Below, one piece after another: positions 1 through 7,569 of a stretch of DNA of 16,004 nucleotides (positions are counted from its first letter, which is position 1; each line of letters starts with the position of its first letter). Both the position numbers and the translations under genes were made by a program. The notes below the pieces were generated by a model. That model was not told the DNA's origin and ran no database searches. It saw only the letters and a list, made by a program, of their open reading frames with translations. This DNA comes from an uncultured Stomatobaculum sp. (GTDB lineage: Bacteria > Bacillota > Clostridia > Lachnospirales > Lachnospiraceae). The stretch lies in the NCBI GenBank assembly GCA_938010625.1, contig CALLVJ010000079.1, positions 1 through 16,004 of the forward strand. The letters are read 5' to 3'.

Positions 1-379
1 TCTGCGTGTCCGCATAGGCACCCAGCGCTTCAGTGAGCGCTGCCGAAGCGCTGTCCGGGACGGTCGGAATCACTGCCCAATCCGGATAGCTGTAGCGCTT
101 ATCCTGGCTTCCCAGGCCTGTCGCACTGTCCTCAACCAGCTCGCGCGAAGAATGCACGCTCTCCATGGTGACTGTGAGCTGCTCCGGCACTGCTGCCTGC
201 TTGTCACTGACTGTCTCTGCCTGCCTGTTCTCCGCTGCCGTGCCTTTGCCAGTCTCTGCCGTGCTCTCTGTCTGCGCCGCCGCGGTCTCTGCAGGCTTGC
301 TCTCCTTTGCCGCACATGCCGTTGCGCTGAGCGCGAACAGTGCAAATCCCAGAATCAATGCCTTTTTTGACTTTTTCAT
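1..379 (-). CDS. Putative lipoprotein, N-terminal part (runs off the window)
   Basis: The open frame starts at ATG 379 and continues past position 1, so only the first 126 residues are seen and there is no stop. The N-terminus is a lipoprotein signal: basic MKKSKK, a hydrophobic core, then SATAC with Cys22 as the likely lipidated residue. Residues 23-65 are rich in Ala, Glu, Thr and Gln and look like a flexible tether. After that comes a folded-looking stretch with a SYPDWAVIP motif. This weakly recalls the start of DUF4163/DUF3298 (RsiV-like) extracytoplasmic domains, but that assignment is from memory and tentative. An AAAAGGAG lies over the stop codon of the CAP gene upstream, about 19 bases from the ATG. 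That is far for a Shine-Dalgarno, yet no in-frame start lies nearer to it. Gene order and the 26-base gap suggest cotranscription with the CAP-domain gene. Confidence 0.72.
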   Translation of the reverse strand, partial: MKKSKKALILGFALFALSATACAAKESKPAETAAAQTESTAETGKGTAAENRQAETVSDKQAAVPEQLTVTMESVHSSRELVEDSATGLGSQDKRYSYPDWAVIPTVPDSASAALTEALGAYADTQ

Positions 380-405
380 CTGCTGTTCTGCCTGATCACT
401 CCTTT

Positions 406-1110
406 TCAATACCCACCAAAGTTCTGCACCCAGTACATCTGTCCGTTCTCATAGCGGACGCCAATGCCAATCTCCGTAAATTCCGGTTTGAGAATATTCT
501 CGCGATGTCCCTGGCTTTTCATCCAAGCTGCGACAACCGCTGCTGCATCCGGCTGTCCCATCGCAACGTTTTCTCCCCAGCAGCCGTAGCCCGTCGCGCC
601 GCGCTCCTCATAAAGGCTGTCAAAGCTCTGACCGTTCGGTCGGGTGTGCTCAAAGAGCCTAGTAATTTCCTCAGCGCGCTGATCCGCAATACCTTCGAGC
701 AGCGGATTCTCCGTGAGCTCTCCGAGCCCGCGCTTTCTTCTCTCCTCATTGACGAGGCGCAGCACTTCACGCCGCTCTGCATCGGTATTTCTGACTTTCT
801 CCTGCACCACCGGAACCTGTTTTGTCTGCACTGTGCCGTTGCTGTCCACCCAGGCACCGCTCTGGTTCACACGGCAGTTGTCCGGCGTGACCGTATCGGT
901 CAAAAGATAGCCTGCCTGGTCAAAATAATAGCACTCCGCCACGCCGTTCCGGTCTCCATCAATCCACATCCAGCCATCGACGGGATACTTGCCGTCGTCC
1001 ATGCTGTACCACCATCTGCCATTCGTCTGCTGCCACGAGGATGCCCATGCTGTGAAAGGCATTGCCGCCACCAAGCCGAATGCTGCAAGCACTCCTACAA
1101 TCTTCTTCAT
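406..1110 (-). CDS. Secreted CAP/SCP-domain protein with N-terminal wall-binding module
   Basis: The protein has 234 residues. The start is set at ATG 1110 because AAGGAG lies 7 bases upstream; an in-frame start at 1140 would add ten polar residues before the signal peptide. Residues 1-23 form a signal peptide with a likely cut after AWA. Residues 26-95 carry an aromatic module (GRWWY, GWMWIDG, ECYYFDQAGY, GAWV) of the choline/glucan-binding-like type common in Lachnospiraceae surface proteins. Residues 112-231 are a CAP (YkwD-like) domain with His155 in FEHTRPNG, Glu180 in GENVAMG and His202 in SQGHRENIL, the usual conserved His/Glu set. The family is exported, but its bacterial function is mostly unknown; it is linked to sporulation or the cell envelope in some species. 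A promoter lies at 1155-1183, and the downstream lipoprotein gene follows closely. Confidence 0.9.
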   Translation of the reverse strand: MKKIVGVLAAFGLVAAMPFTAWASSWQQTNGRWWYSMDDGKYPVDGWMWIDGDRNGVAECYYFDQAGYLLTDTVTPDNCRVNQSGAWVDSNGTVQTKQVPVVQEKVRNTDAERREVLRLVNEERRKRGLGELTENPLLEGIADQRAEEITRLFEHTRPNGQSFDSLYEERGATGYGCWGENVAMGQPDAAAVVAAWMKSQGHRENILKPEFTEIGIGVRYENGQMYWVQNFGGY

Positions 1111-1154
1111 ATCTGTCTCCTTGCTGTATCTGTATTTCACGGTTCCGGATTAAA

Positions 1155-1183
1155 ATTGTAGTTTTTTCAAGCAAAAAGCGCAA
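1155..1183 (-). promoter_or_regulatory. Promoter for the CAP-domain gene
   Basis: Reading the minus strand, TTGCGC and TACAAT are separated by exactly 17 bases. The predicted transcript start, near 1148, gives a leader of about 38 bases before the ATG at 1110. This suggests the CAP gene is expressed independently of the substrate-binding protein gene upstream. Confidence 0.55.
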
Positions 1184-1270
1184 GATGTTTCCTGTACATT
1201 TATTGTTCGTGCATTGAGCGGCAATGGTATTTTATCCGCCCGTCAATTGCTTTTCTATCGGACTATTATT

Positions 1271-2449
1271 TCAATGCTCATTCCGCTTTGGTCGGAACAG
1301 TTTCTCATACTCCTCTGCACTTAAGTCCTTGCCATAGCAAACCTTAAAATACTGCCGAACCTCTGTCTCGAGATCAAGCTTCGCCTGCTCCGGGTAAAGG
1401 GTATTCGCAAGCCAGACCGCGCCGAGCGGATATTGCGCCGGCGTGAGCAGCCAGGTGCGCGGCCGCGCCGGAATCCGGTAGACCAGTGCTGCCTTGACCG
1501 CCGGAATCTCCTGCCATCTGCTGTCGCTGTCCATCTGTCTTAGGAGGCTGTCCGTGTCGGTCAGAATGGCATCCGGATTCAGCTTCTTCACATCCGCCGC
1601 CTCGAGAATCATGCTGCCGCCGCGCTGCTGTGCCTCAGTGCCCTCGATCACAGCGACATTGTCCGCGAGAAGGTCAATGACCTCGCTCACCTTGGCGCTC
1701 CGCGGCAGCACTTCATTGCCCGCCGCACCGTGGAAGCAGACCACTCTTTTCAACTTCTTTTTGTCCTGTGCTGCGACTGCCGCGACACACTGGTATACTC
1801 TGTCCATATAATTTGCGATCTCTTCACCGCGCTCCCGCTTGCCGAGGAGATCGCCGAGCATGCGGAAGGCATTGGCCTGACCGGCAAAGCTGGAATCAAT
1901 CTCTACCACCGGAACTCCAAAATCATTCTGGAGCTTCTCTGCCATCACACCAGTTCCAGTCTCTTTCTCATTGCCGTCGGACATATAAATGATGACCTCC
2001 GGCTGGTAGGACAGGAGCGTCGCCTTCTGCTCGCTCGCCTTGCCGTTCCCAATTGCAGGGAGATTGACATAGGCGCTGTCCACATACTCCTCATCCCGCG
2101 GATTATGCCAGACCGAAACCAGCTTTTCCGGCGCAATCATATAGAGATAGGACTGCGCGTCGGTCGAGAGCACCGCCACCTTCGTGAGCTCTTTTTTGAC
2201 GTTTACCTCGCGCCCTGCAGCATCCTTAAAGTGACGCAGGCCATTGCTGTCTGCTTCGTCCGACTGGTACGCATAGCTTGGACGAACAGTCATTTTCACT
2301 TCGCTGTCAGCTGCCGACATAGTCTCTGCACCGCTCTCCGACTGCGCCGCTTTCTGTCCGCAGCCAGTTGCGAGCAGAGCAGCCGCCAGTAGTGCCGCCG
2401 CCGGTACTATCATCCTCTTTGGCTTCACAGTTCTTTGATTTTTCTGCAT
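1271..2449 (-). CDS. ABC transporter substrate-binding lipoprotein, iron-complex/cobalamin (PF01497-like) type
   Basis: The protein has 392 residues. GAGAGGAG sits 6 bases before ATG 2449, which supports this start over Met13. The N-terminus is a lipoprotein signal ending LLATGC, with Cys30 as the lipid anchor. The mature part reads as a class III periplasmic-binding fold: an N-lobe with VAVLSTDAQSYLYMIAPEKLVSVW and LLSYQPEVIIYMSDG, a long linker helix around the KRERGEEIANYMDRV segment, and a C-lobe with DVKKLNPDAILTDTDSL and a YRIPARPRTWLL...LGAVWLANTLYPE ending. These match the family that delivers siderophore iron, haem or cobalamin to an importer. The ligand cannot be named from sequence. 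No permease or ATPase gene lies beside it in the window, so it may feed a transporter encoded elsewhere. I could not find a convincing promoter between it and the EF-G-like gene terminator. Confidence 0.9.
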   Translation of the reverse strand: MQKNQRTVKPKRMIVPAAALLAAALLATGCGQKAAQSESGAETMSAADSEVKMTVRPSYAYQSDEADSNGLRHFKDAAGREVNVKKELTKVAVLSTDAQSYLYMIAPEKLVSVWHNPRDEEYVDSAYVNLPAIGNGKASEQKATLLSYQPEVIIYMSDGNEKETGTGVMAEKLQNDFGVPVVEIDSSFAGQANAFRMLGDLLGKRERGEEIANYMDRVYQCVAAVAAQDKKKLKRVVCFHGAAGNEVLPRSAKVSEVIDLLADNVAVIEGTEAQQRGGSMILEAADVKKLNPDAILTDTDSLLRQMDSDSRWQEIPAVKAALVYRIPARPRTWLLTPAQYPLGAVWLANTLYPEQAKLDLETEVRQYFKVCYGKDLSAEEYEKLFRPKRNEH

Positions 2450-2520
2450 ACAAAACTCCTCTCTGCTGCCTGTTGCCCAGATCCTGTCTCTCCTTTATTT
2501 TCGCACATTGTTCCGCAAAC

Positions 2521-2569
2521 GAAAGAAAACAAAATGGATGCCGCCTGCAAGGTACAGGATAGCATCCAT
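2521..2569 (-). terminator. Rho-independent terminator of the EF-G-like gene
   Basis: On the minus strand, ATGGATGC (2562-2569) pairs with GCATCCAT (2534-2541). A second inner stem, CCTG with CAGG, closes the loop, and a T-rich tail (TTTTGTTTTC) follows. It begins about 36 bases past the stop codon of the EF-G-like gene and separates it from the substrate-binding protein gene. Confidence 0.75.
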
Positions 2570-2604
2570 ATGTTAAGCGACTATGAACAATCAATATCGT
2601 ATTA

Positions 2605-4716
2605 TTATGATTCTTCGTCGCCCTTCAAAAGCGAAGCCCTCGCTTCGACTTCTCGCTTCTGCACATCGCCTGGGCACTGTTCATAGCTGAACTCATAGGA
2701 GAACTCGCCGAGACCGCCGCTCAGGGAGCGGAGATCTGCGCCGTAGCCGTAGAGCTCTGACGCCGGGATATCCGCATGTACGAGCTGTCTGCCCTGGTGA
2801 TCAGACTCCATGCCGAGCACTCTGCCGCGGCGCCGGTTCAAGTCTCCCATCACATCGCCAGTACTGGCATCCGGCACGCGCACTGTGAGCGAGACAATTG
2901 GCTCGAGGAGCACCGGCATTGCCTCGAGAAAGCCCTTCTTGAAGGCGATGCTCGCCGCCATCTTGAAGGCAAGTTCCGAGGAATCCACTGGATGATAAGA
3001 ACCATCGAGCAGAATTGCCTTGATGCCGACAACCGGATACGCCGCGAGCGGACCCCTCTTGCAGCACTCTGCAATGCCCTTCTCCACTGCCGGAAAGTAG
3101 TTCTTCGGGACTGCGCCGCCAAAGACTTCTTCCTCGAACACATAGGGCTTTTCAAGATCGCCTGAGGGCTCAAAGCTCATCTTGACATCGCCGAACTGTC
3201 CATGTCCACCGGACTGCTTCTTGTAGCGTCCCGGTGCCTCGACCTTCTTCCGGATGGTCTCGCGGAAGGCAAAGCGCGGCTTCTCAAGCGCAATCTCCGC
3301 CTTATAGCGGCTCGCAAGCTTGCTCACGACAATGTCAAGCTGCTGGTCACCAATGCCATAGAGCAGAGACTGGCGGTTTTCGGCATCGACCTCAGTGCGA
3401 AGCGTGCGATCCTCTTCCATTAGCTTTGCGAGACCGGAGGCAATGCGATCCTCATCGCCCTTATTTTTTGCGACATACGCCTTATAGGTGTAGGGCTTTG
3501 AAATCTGCGGCGGATTGTAGAGAATCGGCGCCTGTTTATTTGCGAGCGTATCGCCGGTCTCGGTCTCCGTCAACTTTGCCATGGCGCCAATGTCGCCGGG
3601 GCGGAGCTCGGATACTTCAATCGCCTCCTTGCCGCGGAGCACATAGATTTTTCCACTCTTTTCCTCAGCTTCCCTGCCTGTATTGAAGAGCTCGCTGTCT
3701 GCGCGGAGCACGCCGGTCAGCACCTTGACCAGACTGTACTTACCGATGAACGGATCCGCAATGGTCTTGAATACCTTCATCGAGAGGTTCACATCCGGCT
3801 TATAGTTGGCGACCAGATGCTCTCCCGTCGTGAGATCCACACCGTCGTCGCGCGCTGCGCGCTCCGGCGAGGGGAAGTAGCGGACAATCGCATTCATCAG
3901 CGCATTTGCGCCCTGCGCGTTCACACCGGAACCCATCATGACGGGAACCATGTCACCTGTCGCGACCTGCGCGCGGAGCGTCGTGTAAATTTCCTCCTCC
4001 GTGAAACTCTCGCCGGAGAAGTAGCGCTCCATGAACGCTTCGCTCGACTCCGCGACTGCCTCAAGCAGTGCCTCGCGGGCAATCTTCAAGTTGTGCTCGG
4101 AGTAATCCGGGATGTCGGAATCCGTATAAGCTGCGCTGTTCTCCGCAAAACGGCGCCCCTTCATCTTCACGACATTGACAAAGCCGACAAACTTCTCATT
4201 CTCACGAATCGGCAAATGCAAGGGCGCGACGCGCTTGCCGAAGCGAGATTCGAGCTTTAAGAGCAGTTCACGGTAGCTTGCCTTGTCATCGTCCATGTTG
4301 GTCACGAAGAAGATGCGCGGCAGACGGAGCTTCTCACAGAGCTCCCAGGCCTTGATGGTGCCGGGCTCTACGCCCGCCTTGCAGTTCACCACGATCACGG
4401 CTGCATCCGCCGCAGCGACAGCCTCTTCAACCTCACCGACAAAGTCAAAATAGCCGGGCGTATCGAGGAAATTGATCTTCACAGGCTCTGCGTCCTGATC
4501 CGTATACTCCACTGGAATCAGTGCCGTGCTGATTGAGAAACCGCGGCGCTGCTCTTCCTTATCGTAATCGCTGAGCGTCGTGCCCTGCGGGTCGCTTCCC
4601 ATTTTCTTGACAGCACCGCCGACAAAGGCGCAAGCCTCTGCGAGCGTCGTCTTACCAGCGCCTCCGTGTCCCATGAGCACAACGTTTCGAATCTGTGAAG
4701 TCTCGTAAACTTTCAT
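2605..4716 (-). CDS. EF-G-like translational GTPase (EF-G paralogue)
   Basis: The 703-residue protein has the full EF-G domain order and near-normal EF-G length. The G domain holds the P-loop GHGGAGKT (16-23), a switch I threonine in FSIST and G3 DTPG (85-88). The later domains are recognisable from IADPFIGKYSLVKVLTG, YGIGDQQLDIVVSKL, KKQSGGHGQFGDV and DVMGDLNRRRGRVLGM. The G4 motif is unusual: FVTNMDDD stands where classical EF-G has FVNKMD. From memory, similar proteins in Lachnospiraceae share this, so it looks like a clade feature rather than damage. The gene stands alone with its own promoter and terminator, not beside rpsL, rpsG or tuf, so it is probably a paralogue (often labelled FusA2 or EF-G2) rather than the main elongation factor. 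Its exact role is unclear. Start ATG 4716 follows AGGAGGAG at about 9-11 bases. Confidence 0.93.
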   Translation of the reverse strand: MKVYETSQIRNVVLMGHGGAGKTTLAEACAFVGGAVKKMGSDPQGTTLSDYDKEEQRRGFSISTALIPVEYTDQDAEPVKINFLDTPGYFDFVGEVEEAVAAADAAVIVVNCKAGVEPGTIKAWELCEKLRLPRIFFVTNMDDDKASYRELLLKLESRFGKRVAPLHLPIRENEKFVGFVNVVKMKGRRFAENSAAYTDSDIPDYSEHNLKIAREALLEAVAESSEAFMERYFSGESFTEEEIYTTLRAQVATGDMVPVMMGSGVNAQGANALMNAIVRYFPSPERAARDDGVDLTTGEHLVANYKPDVNLSMKVFKTIADPFIGKYSLVKVLTGVLRADSELFNTGREAEEKSGKIYVLRGKEAIEVSELRPGDIGAMAKLTETETGDTLANKQAPILYNPPQISKPYTYKAYVAKNKGDEDRIASGLAKLMEEDRTLRTEVDAENRQSLLYGIGDQQLDIVVSKLASRYKAEIALEKPRFAFRETIRKKVEAPGRYKKQSGGHGQFGDVKMSFEPSGDLEKPYVFEEEVFGGAVPKNYFPAVEKGIAECCKRGPLAAYPVVGIKAILLDGSYHPVDSSELAFKMAASIAFKKGFLEAMPVLLEPIVSLTVRVPDASTGDVMGDLNRRRGRVLGMESDHQGRQLVHADIPASELYGYGADLRSLSGGLGEFSYEFSYEQCPGDVQKREVEARASLLKGDEES

Positions 4717-4785
4717 TGTGAACAGCTCCTCCTATTCGTTGATATCCCGATAATAGCTGTCTTAGCCGAACTTTTATCTCTGACT

Positions 4786-4814
4786 ATTCTACTAATTTCA
4801 GCTAAGAATTGCAA
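4786..4814 (-). promoter_or_regulatory. Promoter for the EF-G-like gene
   Basis: On the minus strand, TTGCAA and TAGAAT are separated by exactly 17 bases. The expected transcript start near 4779 gives a leader of about 63 bases. It lies back to back with the tyrA promoter, about 35 bases away. Confidence 0.65.
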
Positions 4815-4848
4815 GATGTTTACAGCATAGCGCACAATTTAGGCTCTG

Positions 4849-4877
4849 TTGACAGCCAAAGTCGGAGCCGATAAAAT
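4849..4877 (+). promoter_or_regulatory. Promoter for tyrA-aroA
   Basis: TTGACA and TAAAAT are separated by exactly 17 bases, close to the sigma-A consensus. The predicted start near 4884 leaves only about 18 bases of leader, mostly the AGGAGG at 4890-4895. There is therefore no room for a T-box or other attenuator, which is worth noting for a tyrosine-pathway gene in this phylum. Confidence 0.75.
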
Positions 4878-4901
4878 AAAAGAATTGTCAGGAGGTTACA
4901 T

Positions 4902-5990
4902 ATGACTTACGGTTTCATCGGTCTCGGACTCATCGGCGGTTCCATCGCAAAGGCACTGAAAGCGGGAGAACCCGACTGTCAGATCTATGCCTACATGCCC
5001 TCGCGGGAGATGCTGGAAGAGGCGCGCGCAGACGGCACGGTAGACCGCATTCTCACCGGCGCAGAACCCTGCCTTGCAGACTGTAACGCAGTGTTTCTCT
5101 GCGCCCCGGTGCAGACAAATGCCCGCTACCTCGAAACACTTCGCGAGATCCTGACGCCGGATACGCTGATCACCGATGTGGGCAGCAGCAAACAGAGCAT
5201 AGAGCGGGAAGTGCTGCGTCTCGGGCTCGGCGCACAGTTCGTGGGCGGTCACCCGATGGCGGGCTCCGAGAAGAGCGGCTACAGCTACTCGGACGCACTG
5301 CTCCTCGAAAATATCTTCTATCTGCTCTGCCCGACCGCTGACACGCGCCCGGAAATGCTGACCCGGATGGAGACGCTCGCCCATGTGATGCTCGCGAATC
5401 CGTATGTCATCGACGCCGCAACCCACGATCGCGCAGTCGCAACCATCTCCCACCTGCCGCACTTAATTGCCGCGGCGCTTGTAAACCTCGTCAAGGATAC
5501 AGACAACGCGGCGCACACCATGCGTTCGCTCGCAGCCGGCGGCTTCAAAGACATCACCCGCATTGCGAGCTCCTCCCCCATCATGTGGCAGCAGATTTTT
5601 TCGGCAAACCGCGAGGCAGTACTCGCCGTGCTGGACGCCTATATTGACTCGCTCACGGAAATTCGCGCCGCCCTGCAGAGCGACAATATGCAGGCAATTC
5701 ACGAGCTCTTTCTAAAATCAGGCAAGTTCCGCGACCAGTTCAGCGATGCAGCCGGACTCCTGAGCGCACAGTACTCATTCTCAGTGCATGTCGCCGACAA
5801 ACCCGGCGCGATTTCAATCATCGCTGCGATTCTCGCCGCAGGCAGCGTGAACGTTAAAAATATCGGTATCAACCACAACCGCGAGAACGGCGACGGCGCG
5901 CTGCGCATTGAATTTTACGACGCCGACAGTTGCCAGAAGGCGGCTTATTTGATTGGAAGCTACCAGTTCCGGGTGGAGATGAACCACTGA
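4902..5990 (+). CDS. tyrA: Prephenate dehydrogenase with C-terminal ACT domain
   Basis: The enzyme oxidatively decarboxylates prephenate to 4-hydroxyphenylpyruvate with NAD(P), the step that commits the pathway to tyrosine. Of its 362 residues, 4-14 carry the dinucleotide-binding GFIGLGLIGGS. DVGSSK (92-97) and GGHPMAGSEKSG (115-126, His117) are the conserved catalytic-domain motifs, and the ISHLPHLIAAAL helix belongs to the dimeric all-alpha domain. Residues 291-358 form an ACT domain (VHVADKPGAIS...), expected to bind an amino acid, probably tyrosine, for feedback control. AGGAGG lies 6 bases before the ATG. The gene is first in an operon with aroA, 27 bases upstream of it. Length and motifs are normal for the ACT-fused Firmicutes form, with no sign of fusion to chorismate mutase. 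Confidence 0.96.
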   Translation: MTYGFIGLGLIGGSIAKALKAGEPDCQIYAYMPSREMLEEARADGTVDRILTGAEPCLADCNAVFLCAPVQTNARYLETLREILTPDTLITDVGSSKQSIEREVLRLGLGAQFVGGHPMAGSEKSGYSYSDALLLENIFYLLCPTADTRPEMLTRMETLAHVMLANPYVIDAATHDRAVATISHLPHLIAAALVNLVKDTDNAAHTMRSLAAGGFKDITRIASSSPIMWQQIFSANREAVLAVLDAYIDSLTEIRAALQSDNMQAIHELFLKSGKFRDQFSDAAGLLSAQYSFSVHVADKPGAISIIAAILAAGSVNVKNIGINHNRENGDGALRIEFYDADSCQKAAYLIGSYQFRVEMNH

Positions 5991-6017
5991 TCTGTCTGCT
6001 TTCAGAAAGGATTTTTT

Positions 6018-7307
6018 ATGACCTCACACGCTTCTTCACCGCTCCGCGGCTCTCTCGTGATTTCCGGCGACAAGTCCATTTCTCACCGCGCCGTGATGTT
6101 CGGCTCGCTCGCGACTGGCACCACGGAAATCACAGGCTTTCTGGCCGGGGAAGACTGCCTCTCCACCATACGCTGCTTCCGCAACATGGGCGTTCAGATT
6201 GCGCGGACCGGAAGCTCTGTGACCATACTCGGCAAAGGCATGCGGGAACTCAAGTGCCCCCAGGGCGTGCTGGACTGCGGCAACAGCGGCACGACCACCA
6301 GACTGCTCAGCGGTGTACTCGCCGCGCAGCGCTTCTCTTCCGTTCTGACCGGCGATGCCTCGATTCAGCGCCGCCCGATGAAGCGCGTCATCCTGCCGCT
6401 CCGCGCAATGGGCGCAGAAATTCGCAGCCTCTCGAACAATGACTGCGCGCCACTCTCCATTACCGGCAAGCAGCTCTACGGCATCCACTTTAATTCTCCG
6501 ATTGCCTCGGCGCAGGTCAAGTCTGCCGTTCTGCTCGCCGGGCTCTACGCCTCCGGCCAGACCACCGTCACCGAACCCGCCCTCTCCCGCGACCACACCG
6601 AGCGCATGCTCCGCGCCTTTGGCGCAAAAGTCTCAACCAGCACTTTTGAGGGCCGCCCCGCCGTCACAGTCACTGAGACTGAAAATCTCTACGGCACTGA
6701 GATTGCGGTACCGGGTGATATCAGCTCCGCCGCTTTTTTCCTGGTAGGCGCGAGCATTGTGCCGGGCAGCGAAGTAGTGCTCCGCAATGTCGGCATCAAT
6801 CCAACGCGGGACGGCGTGATTTCAGCCCTCCGCGCAATGGGCTCGGATATTGAAGTCCTGGATGTCCGGAACGAGAGCAGCGAACCTGCTGCCGACCTTT
6901 TGGTGCGCTACGCTCCCCTCCACGGCACTGAAATCGGCGGTGACCTGATCTCCCGCCTGATTGACGAACTTCCTGTGCTCGCGATTGCCGCTGCTGTCGC
7001 CGAGGGACGCACCGTCATCCGCGACGCCGCAGAGCTCAAGGTCAAGGAATCAAACCGTATTGATACGATTGCCGAAGGACTGAGCCGCCTCGGCGCTGCC
7101 GTGCAGGAGACCGAAGACGGCCTGATCATTGACGGCGGTGCGCCGCTTCATGGCGGCGCAGTCGAGAGCTACCTGGATCACCGCGTCGCGATGAGCTTTG
7201 CGATTCTCTCGCTCGTGACCGACGGAGAGGTGAAAATATCCCATCCAGAATGCGTCAACATATCCGCGCCAAACTTCTACAGAAATCTGGAGAGCCTCCG
7301 CGCCTGA
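6018..7307 (+). CDS. aroA: 3-phosphoshikimate 1-carboxyvinyltransferase (EPSP synthase)
   Basis: The enzyme transfers the enolpyruvyl group of phosphoenolpyruvate to shikimate-3-phosphate, the sixth step of the shikimate pathway, in the cytosol. The 429-residue length is typical. Conserved motifs are present in order: GDKSISHR near the N-terminus (Lys19), LDCGNSGTTTRLLSG at about residue 85-100, SIQRRPMKR, SAQVKSAVLLAGL, DELPVLAIAAA with the likely catalytic Asp, KVKESNRID with the likely catalytic Glu, and DHRVAMSFAI near the end. These cover both substrate-binding lobes, so the enzyme should be active. GAAAGGA lies about 7 bases before the ATG. It is cotranscribed with tyrA. I see no clear terminator after it, so some read-through into the tRNA gene is possible. 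Confidence 0.97.
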   Translation: MTSHASSPLRGSLVISGDKSISHRAVMFGSLATGTTEITGFLAGEDCLSTIRCFRNMGVQIARTGSSVTILGKGMRELKCPQGVLDCGNSGTTTRLLSGVLAAQRFSSVLTGDASIQRRPMKRVILPLRAMGAEIRSLSNNDCAPLSITGKQLYGIHFNSPIASAQVKSAVLLAGLYASGQTTVTEPALSRDHTERMLRAFGAKVSTSTFEGRPAVTVTETENLYGTEIAVPGDISSAAFFLVGASIVPGSEVVLRNVGINPTRDGVISALRAMGSDIEVLDVRNESSEPAADLLVRYAPLHGTEIGGDLISRLIDELPVLAIAAAVAEGRTVIRDAAELKVKESNRIDTIAEGLSRLGAAVQETEDGLIIDGGAPLHGGAVESYLDHRVAMSFAILSLVTDGEVKISHPECVNISAPNFYRNLESLRA

Positions 7308-7349
7308 GCCTTCGCGAGATACACTTTTTCATCTCTTTACAAAAAGCAC

Positions 7350-7377
7350 TTGCATTTCAGTCTCGATATGCTATCAT
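7350..7377 (+). promoter_or_regulatory. Promoter for tRNA-Val
   Basis: TTGCAT (7350-7355) and TATCAT (7372-7377) are 16 bases apart. A TG one base before the -10 makes an extended -10 box. The expected start is about 9 bases upstream of the tRNA 5' end. Confidence 0.6.
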
Positions 7378-7392
7378 ATGTAAGTGTTTTGC

Positions 7393-7466
7393 GGGATCGT
7401 AGCTCAGCTGGGATGAGCGTTCGCCTCACACGCGAAAGGTCAGGAGTTCGAGCCTCCTCGGTCCCA
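7393..7466 (+). tRNA. tRNA-Val (anticodon CAC)
   Basis: The 74-base cloverleaf was folded by eye. The acceptor stem GGGATCG pairs with CGGTCCC (one T-G pair), the D stem is GCTC/GAGC, the anticodon stem TTCGC/GCGAA encloses the loop CTCACAC, and the T stem AGGAG/CTCCT encloses TTCGAGC. The central loop bases CAC read GUG codons, giving valine. The discriminator is A, and CCA is not encoded (CTT follows). In my alignment the last D-loop base, next to the GAGC stem, is T where A is usual; this may only be an alignment choice. It stands alone between aroA and an XRE gene with its own promoter and terminator. Confidence 0.93.
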
Positions 7467-7537
7467 CTTAATGTACAAATCTGGATGCACTATTTGTTTA
7501 AGGTAAAAAACTACTTCGGATTTGTTCTGATGATTGA

Positions 7538-7569
7538 GAGCGCAGACAAGTAATCTGCGTTCTTTTTTT
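7538..7569 (+). terminator. Rho-independent terminator after tRNA-Val
   Basis: GAGCGCAGA pairs with TCTGCGTTC (nine pairs, one G-T) around the loop CAAGTAA, followed at once by seven T. It ends the tRNA transcript about 70 bases beyond the mature 3' end, leaving a long 3' trailer to be trimmed. Confidence 0.88.

Noticed and set aside
340..1161. Plus-strand open frame of 273 codons across the CAP gene
   Set aside because: It is antisense to a gene with clear motifs, has no SD, and its product is unlike known proteins; such frames are common opposite GC-rich genes.
1211..1225. Small hairpin CATTG-AGCGG-CAATG after the binding-protein gene
   Set aside because: Five-base arms and no T tail in the minus direction; too weak to call a terminator.
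1730..2392. Plus-strand open frame of 220 codons across the binding-protein gene
   Set aside because: Antisense shadow of a well-supported lipoprotein gene with no ribosome binding site.
4896..5462. Minus-strand open frame of 188 codons opposite tyrA
   Set aside because: Shadow frame; tyrA motifs are complete on the plus strand.
5930..6442. Plus-strand frame bridging tyrA and aroA
   Set aside because: It overlaps the ends of two well-defined genes in another frame and shows no family resemblance.
7440..7466. tRNA-Val 3' end as an integration site
   Set aside because: No integrase gene and no repeated copy of the tRNA 3' end was seen downstream in the window.
7350..7553. Small plus-strand frame running through the tRNA
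   Set aside because: It begins in the tRNA promoter and crosses the mature tRNA and its trailer; not a gene.
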